Source: Sva-07 sp963747375 (lineage in GTDB: Bacteria > Actinomycetota > Acidimicrobiia > Acidimicrobiales > Ilumatobacteraceae). From it: a stretch of 64,000 bases of DNA. Shown here in pieces: positions 33,333-43,720 of the stretch (positions within the stretch are counted from its first letter, which is position 1; each line of letters starts with the position of its first letter). A program made the position numbers and the translations under genes. Under the pieces are notes generated by a model, which saw only the letters and a program-made list of their open reading frames with translations, was not told where the DNA came from and made no database searches. The DNA is taken from the NCBI GenBank assembly GCA_963747375.1, contig CAVVFL010000002.1, positions 248,001 through 312,000 on the forward strand, in the 5' to 3' direction.

Positions 33333-33797
33333 ATGAGCGAACGACCATTCCGTGTACTGGGTCTCCAGCAGATCGCCATCGGCGGACTCGACAAGGGCGC
33401 GCTGACCGGTCTGTGGACCGGGCTGCTCGGCGTCGAGAAGGTCGGCGACTACGTCAGCGAGTCGGAGAACGTCGACGAGGACATCCTCCGATTGGGTGTG
33501 GGTCCCCATGCCGTGGAGATCGACCTGATGCAACCACTCGATCCCGATCGATCACCCAAGGTGCATGTGCCGACGCTCAATCACGTGGGTGTGTGGATCG
33601 ACGACCTGGCTGCCTGCGTCGACTGGCTGACGCAGCAGGGCATGCGGTTCACGCCGGGTGGGATCCGCAAGGGTGCAGCCGGCCACGACGTGTGCTTCAT
33701 CCACCCGAAGGGCAACGACGACACCCCGCGAAGCGGCGAGGGCGTGCTGATCGAACTCGTCCAGGCTCCACCCGACGTGATCGCAGCGCTGGGCTGA
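33333..33797 (+). CDS. Vicinal oxygen chelate (glyoxalase-like) protein
   Basis: 154 residues with two beta-alpha-beta-beta-beta units. Metal positions by family pattern: QQIAIG (His usually, Gln here), EIDLMQ (Glu), LNHVGVWIDD (His) and VLIELVQAP (Glu). The fold resembles methylmalonyl-CoA epimerase and lactoylglutathione lyase. The His to Gln change means the activity is uncertain, although Gln occurs in some epimerases. The start is set at the ATG at 33333; two in-frame ATGs at 33285 and 33288 are possible. It overlaps the CoA transferase gene by one base, which suggests a CoA-related substrate. Confidence 0.8.
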   Translation: MSERPFRVLGLQQIAIGGLDKGALTGLWTGLLGVEKVGDYVSESENVDEDILRLGVGPHAVEIDLMQPLDPDRSPKVHVPTLNHVGVWIDDLAACVDWLTQQGMRFTPGGIRKGAAGHDVCFIHPKGNDDTPRSGEGVLIELVQAPPDVIAALG

Positions 33798-34993
33798 TGA
33801 CCGACACGGGGGGTGCGGGGGCTGACGCTGGTACGGGCCCGCTCGCCGGGCTGCGAGTCGTCGAACTCGGGGTCTGGGTCGCGGGACCTGCGGCGGGTGG
33901 CATTCTGGCCGACTGGGGGGCCGACGTCATCAAGGTCGAACCGGCCGCAGGCGATCCGCAGCGAGCGGTGTTCGGGTCGGTGGGCCTCGACGGTTCGATG
34001 CCGGTGCCGCCGTTCGAGGTCGACAACCGCGGGAAGCGGTCGATGGTGCTCGATCTTCGGGATTTCGACGACCACGCCATCTTCGACCGGTTGTTGTCGA
34101 CGGCCGACGTGCTGGTGACGAACATGCGACCGGGTGCGCTGGAACGCCTCGAACTCGGGCCGGATCGGATCTGTGCTCGCCACCCACGCCTCGTGTACGG
34201 GGCGATCACCGGCTACGGCCTGGACGGCACCGATCGCGATCGGGCCGGCTACGACGTCGGCGCGTTCTGGGCGCGGTCGGGGCTCGCGCACACGATGGCG
34301 CCGCCGGGGGAGATGCCGCCCGGTCTGCGCTCTGGAATGGGCGACCACCAGACCGGGATGACGCTCGTCGCCGGCGTCATGGCGAAGCTGGTCGAGCGGG
34401 AACGGACCGGCCACGGTGGCCTCGTCAGTACGAGCCTGCTGCGCACCGGGATGTACTCGATCGCCTGGGACTTCGGCATCCAGCTGCGGTTCGACCGGCG
34501 CGAGTCGACCAGGTCACGGGACAAGAGTCGAGCACCGCTGATCAACAGCTACCGCGCAGGCGACGACCGGATCTTCTGGCTGATCTGCCTCGAGGCTGAT
34601 CGGCACTGGCCCAAAGTCCTCGCCGCGCTCGATCGACCGGAACTCGCCGACGACCCGCGGTTCGTCGATGCGACCGCACGGATGAAACAGTCAGCGGAAC
34701 TGATCGCCGAGTTCGACGCCGCGTTCGCGACGCGGCCGCTGTCGGAGTGGGCCGACCGGTTCGACGAGCACGACGTGTGGTGGGCGCCGGTGCAGTCGAT
34801 CGTCGATGTGATCGCCGACCCGCAAGCACAGCCCGGCTTCGTCGACATGACCCCACGCGACGGCGACGAGCCATTCCGCGCGGTGGCGACGCCGGTCGAC
34901 TTCGACGGCCACACCATGCGACCGGGCCCGGTGCCGTCGCTCGGTGAACACACCGCGGAGGTCCTCGACCAGCTCGGTCGATCGACCCCGTGA
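33797..34993 (+). CDS. CaiB/BaiF family (type III) CoA-transferase
   Basis: Encodes 398 residues. Family features: GLRVVELGVWVAGPAAG, DWGADVIKVEP, NRGKRSMVLDL, DVLVTNMRPGALERL, and GYDVGAFWARSG, where the Asp aligns with the catalytic Asp of formyl-CoA transferase. The enzyme moves CoA between carboxylic acids, or works as a racemase in some members. The specific acids are unknown. Translationally coupled to the VOC gene by TGATG overlap. An APH-like kinase gene follows with its own promoter. Confidence 0.88.
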   Translation: MTDTGGAGADAGTGPLAGLRVVELGVWVAGPAAGGILADWGADVIKVEPAAGDPQRAVFGSVGLDGSMPVPPFEVDNRGKRSMVLDLRDFDDHAIFDRLLSTADVLVTNMRPGALERLELGPDRICARHPRLVYGAITGYGLDGTDRDRAGYDVGAFWARSGLAHTMAPPGEMPPGLRSGMGDHQTGMTLVAGVMAKLVERERTGHGGLVSTSLLRTGMYSIAWDFGIQLRFDRRESTRSRDKSRAPLINSYRAGDDRIFWLICLEADRHWPKVLAALDRPELADDPRFVDATARMKQSAELIAEFDAAFATRPLSEWADRFDEHDVWWAPVQSIVDVIADPQAQPGFVDMTPRDGDEPFRAVATPVDFDGHTMRPGPVPSLGEHTAEVLDQLGRSTP

Positions 34994-35006
34994 GACCGAT
35001 GTCTCC

Positions 35007-35035
35007 TTGACCGTCACGAGGTGTGTCAGTACCGT
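35007..35035 (+). promoter_or_regulatory. Promoter of the phosphotransferase gene
   Basis: TTGACC (35007-35012), a 17-nt spacer and TACCGT (35030-35035) form a good sigma-70-type promoter. A leader of about 50 nt with AAGGTGAG precedes the ATG at 35094. This is one of the few clearly leadered promoters here. Confidence 0.6.
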
Positions 35036-35093
35036 CGCCAACACTCGGCGGTGCGGGGGCACCGATTCACCGAGCCGACGAAGGTGAGATCGG

Positions 35094-36203
35094 ATGGGGA
35101 ACGTGCCGTTGGTGACCGAGGATGCGTCGCCGGAGTTCGTGACGCGAGCGCTGCGATCGACGGGGGTGATCGACGCCGACACCGAGGTCGCCGAACTCGA
35201 GCACGACCGGATCGGAGAGGGCGTCGGGTTGTTGTGCAACCTTGCCCGACTGACGCTGCGCTACAGCGGTGCGGCGCATGGCGCGCCGTCGAGCGTGATC
35301 TTGAAGGTGCCATCGAACCTCCCCGAGAACCGGGGAGTCGGCGATCACTTCGGGTTCTACGAGCGTGAGGGCCGCTTCTACGCCGAGCTCGGCGAGTCAC
35401 TCCCGGTGCGCACGCCGCACTGCTACTACAACCACATCGACGTCGAGAGCAACGAGTTCGCGCTGATGATCGAGGACTTCGGTGGGCGCACCATGGTGAG
35501 CCAGGTGGCCGGTGTCGAATTCGAGCGGGCCGCCGAGTCGCTTCGAGCGCTGGCGCTCGTTCACGCCGAATGGTGGCAGTCGCCCAAGCTCGACACGCTG
35601 ACGTGGCTCCCGCGTGCGACCGACCCCATCATGCTGTCGGCCGGCGGCGAGTACCGCAAGGCGTTACCGACGTTCATCGACCTCTTCGGATCCGATCTGC
35701 CCGACGGCGCCGTGCGATTGGGCGAGCAGGTCGGAAAGTCGTACGAGGAACTCGCCACAGAGTTCGACGATGCCCCGACCACGGTGTGCCACGGCGACTT
35801 CCGCGCCGACAATCTGATGTTCGACGACAGCCAGTCCGGCCGGGAGCATGTCGGCATCATCGACTGGCAGATCTCGATGCGCAGTCCGGGCATCGGCGAC
35901 GTCTGCTACTTCCTCACGCAATCGATGACGATCGAGGGCCGTCGGCAGCACGAGCGCGACCTCTTGGAGGTCTGGTATTCCAGCGTGTCATCGGCCCTCG
36001 GTGCGCCACCGGACGGGTACTCCATCGACACCGCCTGGGACGACTACCGGGCGGCGACCGGCCAGATGACCGTGTACAGCGTCGTTGCCGGCGGAGGCAT
36101 GGACCCCTCGAACGAGCGCGGCAAGCAGTTGGTCACCGAGATGGCGAACCGATCGTTCACCGCTGCGCTCGATCTCGACGCCGCAAGCCTCCTTCCCGCC
36201 TGA
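35094..36203 (+). CDS. APH/choline kinase-family phosphotransferase
   Basis: Encodes 369 residues in one frame. Kinase-like signatures: SVILKVPSN (ATP-binding Lys), MIEDFGGRTM, the catalytic CHGDFRADNLMF and the metal-binding VGIIDWQ. It resembles the ecdysteroid kinase-like/ACAD10-type subgroup, which often occurs with fatty-acid or xenobiotic CoA genes in actinobacteria. It may phosphorylate a small hydroxylated molecule, but the substrate is unknown. The gene is probably functionally linked to the upstream CoA-transferase. Confidence 0.82.
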   Translation: MGNVPLVTEDASPEFVTRALRSTGVIDADTEVAELEHDRIGEGVGLLCNLARLTLRYSGAAHGAPSSVILKVPSNLPENRGVGDHFGFYEREGRFYAELGESLPVRTPHCYYNHIDVESNEFALMIEDFGGRTMVSQVAGVEFERAAESLRALALVHAEWWQSPKLDTLTWLPRATDPIMLSAGGEYRKALPTFIDLFGSDLPDGAVRLGEQVGKSYEELATEFDDAPTTVCHGDFRADNLMFDDSQSGREHVGIIDWQISMRSPGIGDVCYFLTQSMTIEGRRQHERDLLEVWYSSVSSALGAPPDGYSIDTAWDDYRAATGQMTVYSVVAGGGMDPSNERGKQLVTEMANRSFTAALDLDAASLLPA

Positions 36204-36233
36204 CCCCTCCCGTTCGTGCCCCCACCCAACCAG

Positions 36234-36339
36234 GCGATGAGTGGGTGGCCCGGATGACGGCTCGTCGCTCACCGCTCAGAAGTTGGGTGACCGTTGCGAT
36301 GAGTGGGCGGCCCGGATGATGGCTCTTCGCTCATCGCTC
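36234..36339. repeat. Family A inverted-repeat pair 1
   Basis: Two GCGATGAGTGGGYGGCCCGGATGA... units at 36234-36277 and 36296-36339, period 62 nt, separated by 18 nt of unrelated DNA. Each unit folds on itself (GCGATGAG against the closing CTCAYCGC). It lies between convergent genes, and the second unit reaches the stop codon of the enoyl-CoA hydratase gene. Confidence 0.85.
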
Positions 36340-37156
36340 AGAAGTTCGGGGGGCGCTTCTCGGTGAGCGCGCTGACGCCTTCGCGGTACTCGGCGGTGCC
36401 CATCGCCTCGTCGAGGAGACGCAGTGAGTCGGCGACCGAGGCGGCGGGGTCGTGGCGCAGGAGATCGTCGGCGATCTGGCGCTTGGTCATCGTGACCGCG
36501 TTCGGGCCGACCGTGTCGGCGAGGAGCCGGCCGTAGCGCCGGGCGGTGGCCAGCGTGGCCTCGCCGTCGGGTTCGACGCCGTTCCAGAGACCCCAGTCGG
36601 CGGTCTCCTCGCCGGTCACCACGCGGCCCGACAGCAACAGATCGTTCGCCCGGGTGACGCCGACGACGCGGGGCAGCATCCAGCTCGCACCGTATTCCGC
36701 TGGGAGTCCGAGCTTCGGCGCCGCCGTCGTGAGCTTGGCGTCGGCGGCGACGAATCGGAGGTCGCAGAAGAGCACGAGCGAGAGTCCGACACCTGCACAC
36801 GCGCCGTTGACGGCGGCGATGATCGGAAGGCGGTATCCGAGCTGCCACGCCATGTCGGTATCGAGGCGATCGCCACCACCGGGCATCGCCGGCTCGGCGG
36901 GCAGACCGCTGTCGTACCCGCCGCGTTCGCCGTGATCGGCGAGCGCTTTCGAGTCGCCGCCGACGCAGAACGCCGGGGGAGTGCCGGTGACCACGACGGC
37001 GCGGACATCGTCGCGAGGCTCGAGCTCGGCCATCACCTGGCGAAACTCTGTGTGCATCGTGCCGGTCCACGCGTTGTGGCGGTGCGGTCGGTGCAGCCAG
37101 ACCGTCGCCACCCGATCGCTGATCTCCCAACGGATCGCCGTGAGCTCGCCGTTCAC
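36338..37156 (-). CDS. Enoyl-CoA hydratase/isomerase family protein
   Basis: 272 residues from a GTG at 37156, 14 nt after the cysQ stop. Crotonase features: VATVWLHRPHRHNAWTGTM, RAVVVTGTPPAFCVGGD (oxyanion hole), LPIIAAVNGACAGVGLSL, and AAPKLGLPAEYGASWMLPRVV with a Glu at the catalytic position. The typical ending TEKRPPNF precedes the stop. Hydration or isomerisation of an enoyl-CoA is expected, but the chain and pathway are unknown. A far longer open frame upstream is an artefact of reading through cysQ in another frame. Confidence 0.88.
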   Translation of the reverse strand: MNGELTAIRWEISDRVATVWLHRPHRHNAWTGTMHTEFRQVMAELEPRDDVRAVVVTGTPPAFCVGGDSKALADHGERGGYDSGLPAEPAMPGGGDRLDTDMAWQLGYRLPIIAAVNGACAGVGLSLVLFCDLRFVAADAKLTTAAPKLGLPAEYGASWMLPRVVGVTRANDLLLSGRVVTGEETADWGLWNGVEPDGEATLATARRYGRLLADTVGPNAVTMTKRQIADDLLRHDPAASVADSLRLLDEAMGTAEYREGVSALTEKRPPNF

Positions 37157-37170
37157 CGACGAGTCGGCGC

Positions 37171-37916
37171 TTATCCCCACAGCGCCTTCAGGACCGGATC
37201 GGCCAGTTCGGGGCGGCAGACGATGAAGTCGGGGAGCCATGGGTCGCGGTCGTTGTAGACGATCGGCGATCCGTCGAGCCGGCTCACGTGGAAACCCGAA
37301 GCGAGCGCGACTCCAGCCGGTGCCGCCGAGTCCCACTGGTACATGCCGCCGTCGTGGACGTAGATGTCGGTCTCGCCCATGACGACCGACATGGCCTTGG
37401 CGCCGGCGGAACCGAGTCGCACCGCTTCGCAGTCGAGGCCCTCGGCGACGAGCACGGCTGCGTACGGAGCCCGGCTGCGTGACGTGACGAGGCGGGGCCG
37501 CTCGCGGGTGAACGGTGGCATCGGTGCCGGATCGTCGGTCGAGAACGTACGGTCGAGTGCGGGGAGGCTCACGGCGGCAGCACCGAACCGGTCGCCGGTC
37601 CACAGTGCGATGTGCACGGCCCAGTCGATGCGGCCGGGTTCGCTGTACTCGCGGGTGCCGTCGAGGGGATCGACGATCCAGACACGGTCGGCGTCGAATC
37701 GCCGAGGGTCCTCGCGGCCTTCCTCCGACAGGACGGCGTCGTCGGGTCGATGCGTCGCGAACTCCTTGGCGAGAAATGCCTGGGCCAGCGCGTCGCCGGC
37801 ATCCTTGACGTCCCAGGTCGACGCACCCGAAGCGAAGAGCTCCTCGCGGGCGTTGACGAGCAGTCGGCCGGCCTCGGTCGCCAGTCGAGTGGCGAGCTGA
37901 CCGTCCGTCTCCTGCA

Positions 37917-37917
<1 letters not shown>
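37171..37917 (-). CDS. cysQ: 3'(2'),5'-bisphosphate nucleotidase / inositol monophosphatase family
   Basis: 248 residues. Li-sensitive phosphatase motifs: DDAVLSEEGRED near residue 70, VWIVDPLDGTREYSE near 86-100 and QWDSAAPAGVALASG near 200. CysQ degrades PAP from sulfate assimilation; other IMPase members hydrolyse inositol phosphates, so the symbol is a best fit. Its ATG overlaps the ettA stop (TGATG), making it translationally coupled to ettA. Confidence 0.85.
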
Positions 37918-39590
<1,673 letters not shown>

Positions 39591-39620
39591 GGTGCGGTGG
39601 AGGCTACCGCCCACCACCAA

Positions 39621-39675
39621 CCCGAAATTCGGAGCGATCATTGCGCCAGGCGCAATGATCGCTCCGAATTTCGGG
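39621..39675. repeat. Intergenic inverted repeat, family B, copy 2 (perfect 27-bp arms)
   Basis: Arm at 39621-39647 begins CCCGAAATTCGGAGCG and the exact complement occupies 39649-39675, with one base (A) between. It lies between the nitronate monooxygenase stop and the ettA start. It could terminate the upstream gene or affect ettA expression. Confidence 0.9.
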
Positions 39676-39690
39676 TTGTCTCGGGTGGGT

Positions 39691-40638
39691 TCAGCCCGTC
39701 AGGCGGGTGATGGCGTCGTGGAACTCGGCGATCGTGTCGTCGATGATGTCGGCGACGGAGCGCACCGACTCGATGCGACCCGCGACCTGGCCCGACAGTG
39801 CGATCGCGGCGTTCATGTCGCCACCGAAGTAGAGCGCCTGCGGATCGCCGAAATCACCGAACACGTTGTGCTCGGCATCGACGAGTGCGGTCGTGCGGTC
39901 GGTGCGCAGTGCGCGCAGCGCAGGGGAGTGGCGCTGGTTGAGGAACAGCGTGTCGGTCTCGGCGGCGTCGATGATCGCCTGCTTCCAGTTCTGGTGCACG
40001 GGCGACTCGGCGGCCGACACCATCCGTGTTCCCATCTGCACACCCTCGGCGCCGAGGGCGAATGCGGCAGCCATCGTGTAGCCGTCGGTGATGCCGCCGG
40101 CAGCGATGATCGGTACATCGACCTTCGATCGCACGAGCGGCAACAGCACCATCGTGGCCACCGGAGTGGGGCTCTTGAAGCCGCCGCCCTCGCCGCCCTC
40201 GACCACGAGCCCGTCGACGCCGGCGTCGACCGCCTTGAGTGCGGCGGCGAGTGTGGGGACCACGTGGTACACGGTGAGGCCGGCCTCCTTGAGGATGCCG
40301 GTGTACTTCGTCGGCGACCCGGCCGACGTGGTGACGAACTTGATGCCCTGGTCGATGACGAACTCGGCGATCGCGGGGTCGCGAACGAATGCCTGGGCGA
40401 TGTTCACGCCGAAGGGCCGGTCGGTCAGGTCGCGCATCTTGCGGATCTCGTCCTTCACCGCGTCGAGTTCTCCCGACGAGGTTTCGATGATTCCGCACGC
40501 ACCCGCCCTCGACACGGCGGAAGCCAGCTGCGAGCGAGCGATCCACCCCATCGGCGCCTGCACGATCGGAATGTCCACGCCGAGGTCACGGCTCACGCGA
40601 TTGTCGAACGCGGCGGGAAGGGGAGGTGACGACGTCAT
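39691..40638 (-). CDS. Nitronate monooxygenase family (2-nitropropane dioxygenase-like) FMN protein
   Basis: 315 residues. TIM-barrel FMN enzyme: DIPIVQAPMGWIARSQLASA, FGVNIAQAF, KFVTTSAGSPTKYTG, VEGGEGGGFKSP, VPIIAAGGITDG and ALGAEGVQMGTRMV are the phosphate- and flavin-binding loops. Members oxidise nitronates or act as enoyl reductase-like proteins, so the substrate is uncertain. It is co-directional with and 44 nt downstream of the PhyH-type dioxygenase gene. The ATG at 40638 matches the family N terminus. Confidence 0.88.
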   Translation of the reverse strand: MTSSPPLPAAFDNRVSRDLGVDIPIVQAPMGWIARSQLASAVSRAGACGIIETSSGELDAVKDEIRKMRDLTDRPFGVNIAQAFVRDPAIAEFVIDQGIKFVTTSAGSPTKYTGILKEAGLTVYHVVPTLAAALKAVDAGVDGLVVEGGEGGGFKSPTPVATMVLLPLVRSKVDVPIIAAGGITDGYTMAAAFALGAEGVQMGTRMVSAAESPVHQNWKQAIIDAAETDTLFLNQRHSPALRALRTDRTTALVDAEHNVFGDFGDPQALYFGGDMNAAIALSGQVAGRIESVRSVADIIDDTIAEFHDAITRLTG

Positions 40639-40682
40639 CCCGCCATCTTGCCGATCAGGTCGTCGCCCCGGGAAACCGGAGG

Positions 40683-41486
40683 TCAACCGATGACGAGCGG
40701 AAAGCGCGGGTCGCCATCGAGCGGGCCGCCCGGGACGAGACCGTCCGGTTCGTACGGCGGCGACGTGGTCCACGGTCGGACACCGAAACGAGCGTCGCCG
40801 CCGAGCCATCGCAAGCTGACCGCCCGGCGGCGGGTGGTGAGCTCGTTGCCCGGTGCGCCGTGCAGCGTTCGGAAGTGGAACGCCAGCACATCGCCCGGCT
40901 CGACGTCCCAACCGAGCACGGCGTGGCCGTCGAGCAGGTCGCTCTCGGGTGGAAGCAGTTCGAAGCGATCGTCGGCCGCGCCGTAGGGCGTGTGGTCGAT
41001 GAACTTGCGCGGGACGAAGCGGCGGCCCCACAGATGCGACCCGGCGATGAACTGCAGTCCCGACGTCGCCGGCACCGGGTCGAGGGCGATCCACATGCTC
41101 ACGTTCTGCATGCCGTCGATGCCGTAGTACGGATCGTCGTGGTGCCAGGGCGTGGCCTCGGAGGCCCCCGGTTCCTTCACCAACACGTGCTCGTGGAAGA
41201 ACCGCACCGTCGGCGACTGCATCAAGGCGCCCGCGAGTTCGGCGAGCCCGCTGTGGAACACCACCAGTTGGTATTGCTCCACGACCGGCCACGTGACGTA
41301 GTCGCTCCAGAAGCCCACCGCTTCGTTCGGGCTCGTGTACCAGTGCGACCACTCGCCGGGATGTGTCCGGTTGTACTCGACCCCGTCGGCCAACAATTCG
41401 AGAGATCGACTGTCGACGACTCCTCGCAGCACCGTGGCGCCATCGCGCTGGAACTGTTCGACGTCGACGTCCACCCGATCGTTCAC
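40683..41486 (-). CDS. Phytanoyl-CoA dioxygenase (PhyH) family protein
   Basis: 267 residues from a GTG at 41486. Fe(II)/2-oxoglutarate oxygenase motifs: TPWHHDDPYYG (HxD facial triad), AFHFRTLHGAPGN (distal His) and RRRAVSLRWLG (2-OG-binding Arg). FHEHVLVKEPG and LQFIAGSH are typical of the family. It hydroxylates an unknown small molecule or lipid. It is probably in one unit with the nitronate monooxygenase-like gene. Confidence 0.87.
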   Translation of the reverse strand: MNDRVDVDVEQFQRDGATVLRGVVDSRSLELLADGVEYNRTHPGEWSHWYTSPNEAVGFWSDYVTWPVVEQYQLVVFHSGLAELAGALMQSPTVRFFHEHVLVKEPGASEATPWHHDDPYYGIDGMQNVSMWIALDPVPATSGLQFIAGSHLWGRRFVPRKFIDHTPYGAADDRFELLPPESDLLDGHAVLGWDVEPGDVLAFHFRTLHGAPGNELTTRRRAVSLRWLGGDARFGVRPWTTSPPYEPDGLVPGGPLDGDPRFPLVIG

Positions 41487-41624
41487 CCGCTGATCATCCC
41501 AGATCCGACAAGTGGACCCGAAACGCCGCCACCCGTCCCAGGTCGTGCGGAGCGGGGACGTTGGGCCCTGGCGACGAGGCCTCCGAGCCGATGAGCCTGT
41601 CACTGTGCAACTGAACGGTTCGGT

Positions 41625-42683
41625 GTGATCGCGCTCGCGCTCGCCAGCGCAATTGCGGCGATCGTTGCGTTGTTCGGAACTCGCGCCTTGATCGGCCTGC
41701 TCGGACAACGCGGTGCGAGCCAGCCGATCCTTCAGCAGAATGCCGCGAACGCAGTGGTGCCCCCACACCAACACAAGGCGGGCACGCCGACTCTGGGCGG
41801 GTTGGCGATCCTCGCCGCAGCGCTCGCCGGCTACCTCATCAGCCACGTTCGCGCCGGTGTGGTCTTCTCCGACCAGACACTGGTGGTCATCGGCGGGATC
41901 CTGGCGATGGCCGCACTCGGGTTCATCGACGACGCGTCGAAGATCCGTGCCCGACAGAACCGGGGCGTGTACTGGAAGGTCAAGGGGGCGGTGTCGCTGC
42001 TCATGTCGTTCGCGATCGCTGCGGTGCTCGTTGCCACGACGGACATCGACACGCGACTCTCGTTGACGCGCGCTGGACTACCGGGATGGGAGCTCGGCCC
42101 GGTGCTGTGGGTGTTCTGGGCCGGGATCATCATCTTCGCCACGGCGAATGCCGTGAACGTCACCGATGGGCTCGACGGGCTGGCGGCCGGTTCGGCGCTG
42201 TTCGGCTTCATCGCCTTCACAGGGATCGCCTTCTGGGCACTTCGAAATCCGGTCATCTACGGCGATGTCGTCAATCCGTACGATCTCGCCGTCCTGGCCG
42301 CGGCGTTTGCCGGCGCATGCGGCGGGTTCATCTGGTGGAACGCAGCGCCGGCTCGGATCTTCATGGGTGACGTCGGAGCGCTCGCACTGGGCACGGCGCT
42401 GGCGCTGCTGGCCTTGACCACCAACACGCAGCTCCTCTTGCTGTTGATCTGTGGGATCAACGTCGTCGAAGCAGGTTCGGTCGGCCTGCAGATGACGGTG
42501 TACCGGGCCTCGGGGCGCCGCCGCCGGCTCTTCCGGCTGTCGCCGATCCACCACCACTTCGAGTTGGCAGGGTGGCCCGAGACCACGGTGATCGTCCGGT
42601 TCTGGCTCATCTCCGGCGCATGTGTCGCCACCGCGGTGGCGATCTTCATCGCGGACTACACCAACCAGGCCGGACTGCCCTGA
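41625..42683 (+). CDS. mraY: Phospho-N-acetylmuramoyl-pentapeptide transferase (MraY)
   Basis: Encodes 352 residues with about ten membrane helices. Diagnostic motifs: PPHQHKAGTPTLGG, the catalytic GFIDDASK, NAVNVTDGLDGLAAG, ARIFMGDVGALALG and the MraY-specific SPIHHHFELAGWPE. It transfers phospho-MurNAc-pentapeptide to undecaprenyl phosphate (lipid I). All key Asp and the HHH triplet are present; the usual GDTGS is GDVGA. It lies alone between a dioxygenase and an aldo/keto reductase gene, far from mur/fts genes. The start is a GTG at 41625. Confidence 0.9.
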   Translation: MIALALASAIAAIVALFGTRALIGLLGQRGASQPILQQNAANAVVPPHQHKAGTPTLGGLAILAAALAGYLISHVRAGVVFSDQTLVVIGGILAMAALGFIDDASKIRARQNRGVYWKVKGAVSLLMSFAIAAVLVATTDIDTRLSLTRAGLPGWELGPVLWVFWAGIIIFATANAVNVTDGLDGLAAGSALFGFIAFTGIAFWALRNPVIYGDVVNPYDLAVLAAAFAGACGGFIWWNAAPARIFMGDVGALALGTALALLALTTNTQLLLLLICGINVVEAGSVGLQMTVYRASGRRRRLFRLSPIHHHFELAGWPETTVIVRFWLISGACVATAVAIFIADYTNQAGLP

Positions 42684-42742
42684 GGGTGTCCGCGTTCGAC
42701 CGGCGCGAGCCCCGCCTGGCATCGCCCGCGCGCACATCGCAC

Positions 42743-42748
42743 TACGGT
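42743..42748 (+). promoter_or_regulatory. -10 hexamer of the aldo/keto reductase gene
   Basis: TACGGT lies 7 nt before the ATG at 42756, again without Shine-Dalgarno. Confidence 0.5.
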
Positions 42749-42755
42749 CGGTTCC

Positions 42756-43640
42756 ATGGATTCCTTGACCACCTCGCCGTTCGGTTCGACCGGACACGAA
42801 TCGACACGAGTGATCTTCGGGGCCGCGGCCCTGGGCGGCATGAGCCAGGAGCGAGCCGACGCCACCATGGCGAAGGTGGGTGAGTGGGGCATCAACCACA
42901 TCGACACCGCCGCCGGATACGGCGCGTCCGAGGATCGGCTTCAGCCGTGGCTCGCCGAGCACCGCGACGAGGTGTTCCTCGCGACGAAGACCGGTGAGCG
43001 CACTGGTCCGGCGGCACGCGCCGGGCTGGAACGATCGCTCGAGCGGATGGCAGTCGATCGCGTCGACTTGATCCAGCTCCACAATCTCGTCGAACCCGAA
43101 GAGTTCGAGGAGGCATTCGCCCCGGGTGGAGCGGTCGAAGCCCTGGCGGCTGCACGCGACGAAGGGCTCGTCGGCCACATCGGTGTGACTGGCCACGGTC
43201 TGCGGATCCCCGGGATGCACGTGCGCAGTCTGGAGCGGTTCGACTTCGCGTCGGTGCTGTTCCCGGTCAACTTCATCCTCCTCGACAACCCCGCCTACCG
43301 CTCCGACGTCGAGGAACTGCTCGGTGTGTGCGCCGAGCGCAACGTGGCGGTGCAGACGATCAAGTCGATCGCGCGTGGTCGATGGACCGACGCCACGACC
43401 GCGCACTTCAGCTGGTACGACCCGCTCACCGATCCCGTCGCGATCGGGCGGGCCGTCCGCTTCGTCCTGTCGAATCCGCAGTTGTTCCTCAACACCACGA
43501 GCGATGCTCGATTGCTCCCGTCGGTGGTCGAGGCGGCGTCCGGCGACCTGACCCGGCCGACCGACGACGAGATGCGAGCCGACATCGCCGCAGAAGGCAT
43601 CACCCCGCTGTTCGACGGCGCCGCACTCGAACGGATCTGA
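42756..43640 (+). CDS. Aldo/keto reductase family protein
   Basis: Encodes 294 residues. AKR TIM barrel with the tetrad: Asp and Tyr in IDTAAGYGASE, Lys in VFLATKTGER and His in LIQLHNLVEPE. The C-terminal half resembles the group with a long helix before NPAYRSDVEELL and the reductase-like IKSIARGRW. It reduces carbonyls with NADPH; the natural substrate is unknown. The frame is intact. It is convergent with the FtsH-like gene. Confidence 0.87.
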   Translation: MDSLTTSPFGSTGHESTRVIFGAAALGGMSQERADATMAKVGEWGINHIDTAAGYGASEDRLQPWLAEHRDEVFLATKTGERTGPAARAGLERSLERMAVDRVDLIQLHNLVEPEEFEEAFAPGGAVEALAAARDEGLVGHIGVTGHGLRIPGMHVRSLERFDFASVLFPVNFILLDNPAYRSDVEELLGVCAERNVAVQTIKSIARGRWTDATTAHFSWYDPLTDPVAIGRAVRFVLSNPQLFLNTTSDARLLPSVVEAASGDLTRPTDDEMRADIAAEGITPLFDGAALERI

Positions 43641-43671
43641 TCCCGCCCACCCGCCCCACCCGCCCCACCCG

Positions 43672-43720
43672 GAAATTCGGAGCGAATGTTGCGCTGAGCG
43701 CAACATTCGCTCCGAATTTC
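43672..43720. repeat. Intergenic inverted repeat, family B, copy 3
   Basis: Perfect 23-bp arms (43672-43694 and 43698-43720) around TGA. It shares GTTGCGC-TGA-GCGCAAC with copy 1 and the GAAATTCGGAGCGA outer arm with copy 2. It lies between convergent genes, so it may terminate both. Confidence 0.9.

Noticed and set aside
39591..39641. Upstream ATG start for ettA giving an MIAPNFG... N terminus
   Set aside because: Those codons come from a family B repeat; the family N terminus is MAHEFIYQ at 39590.
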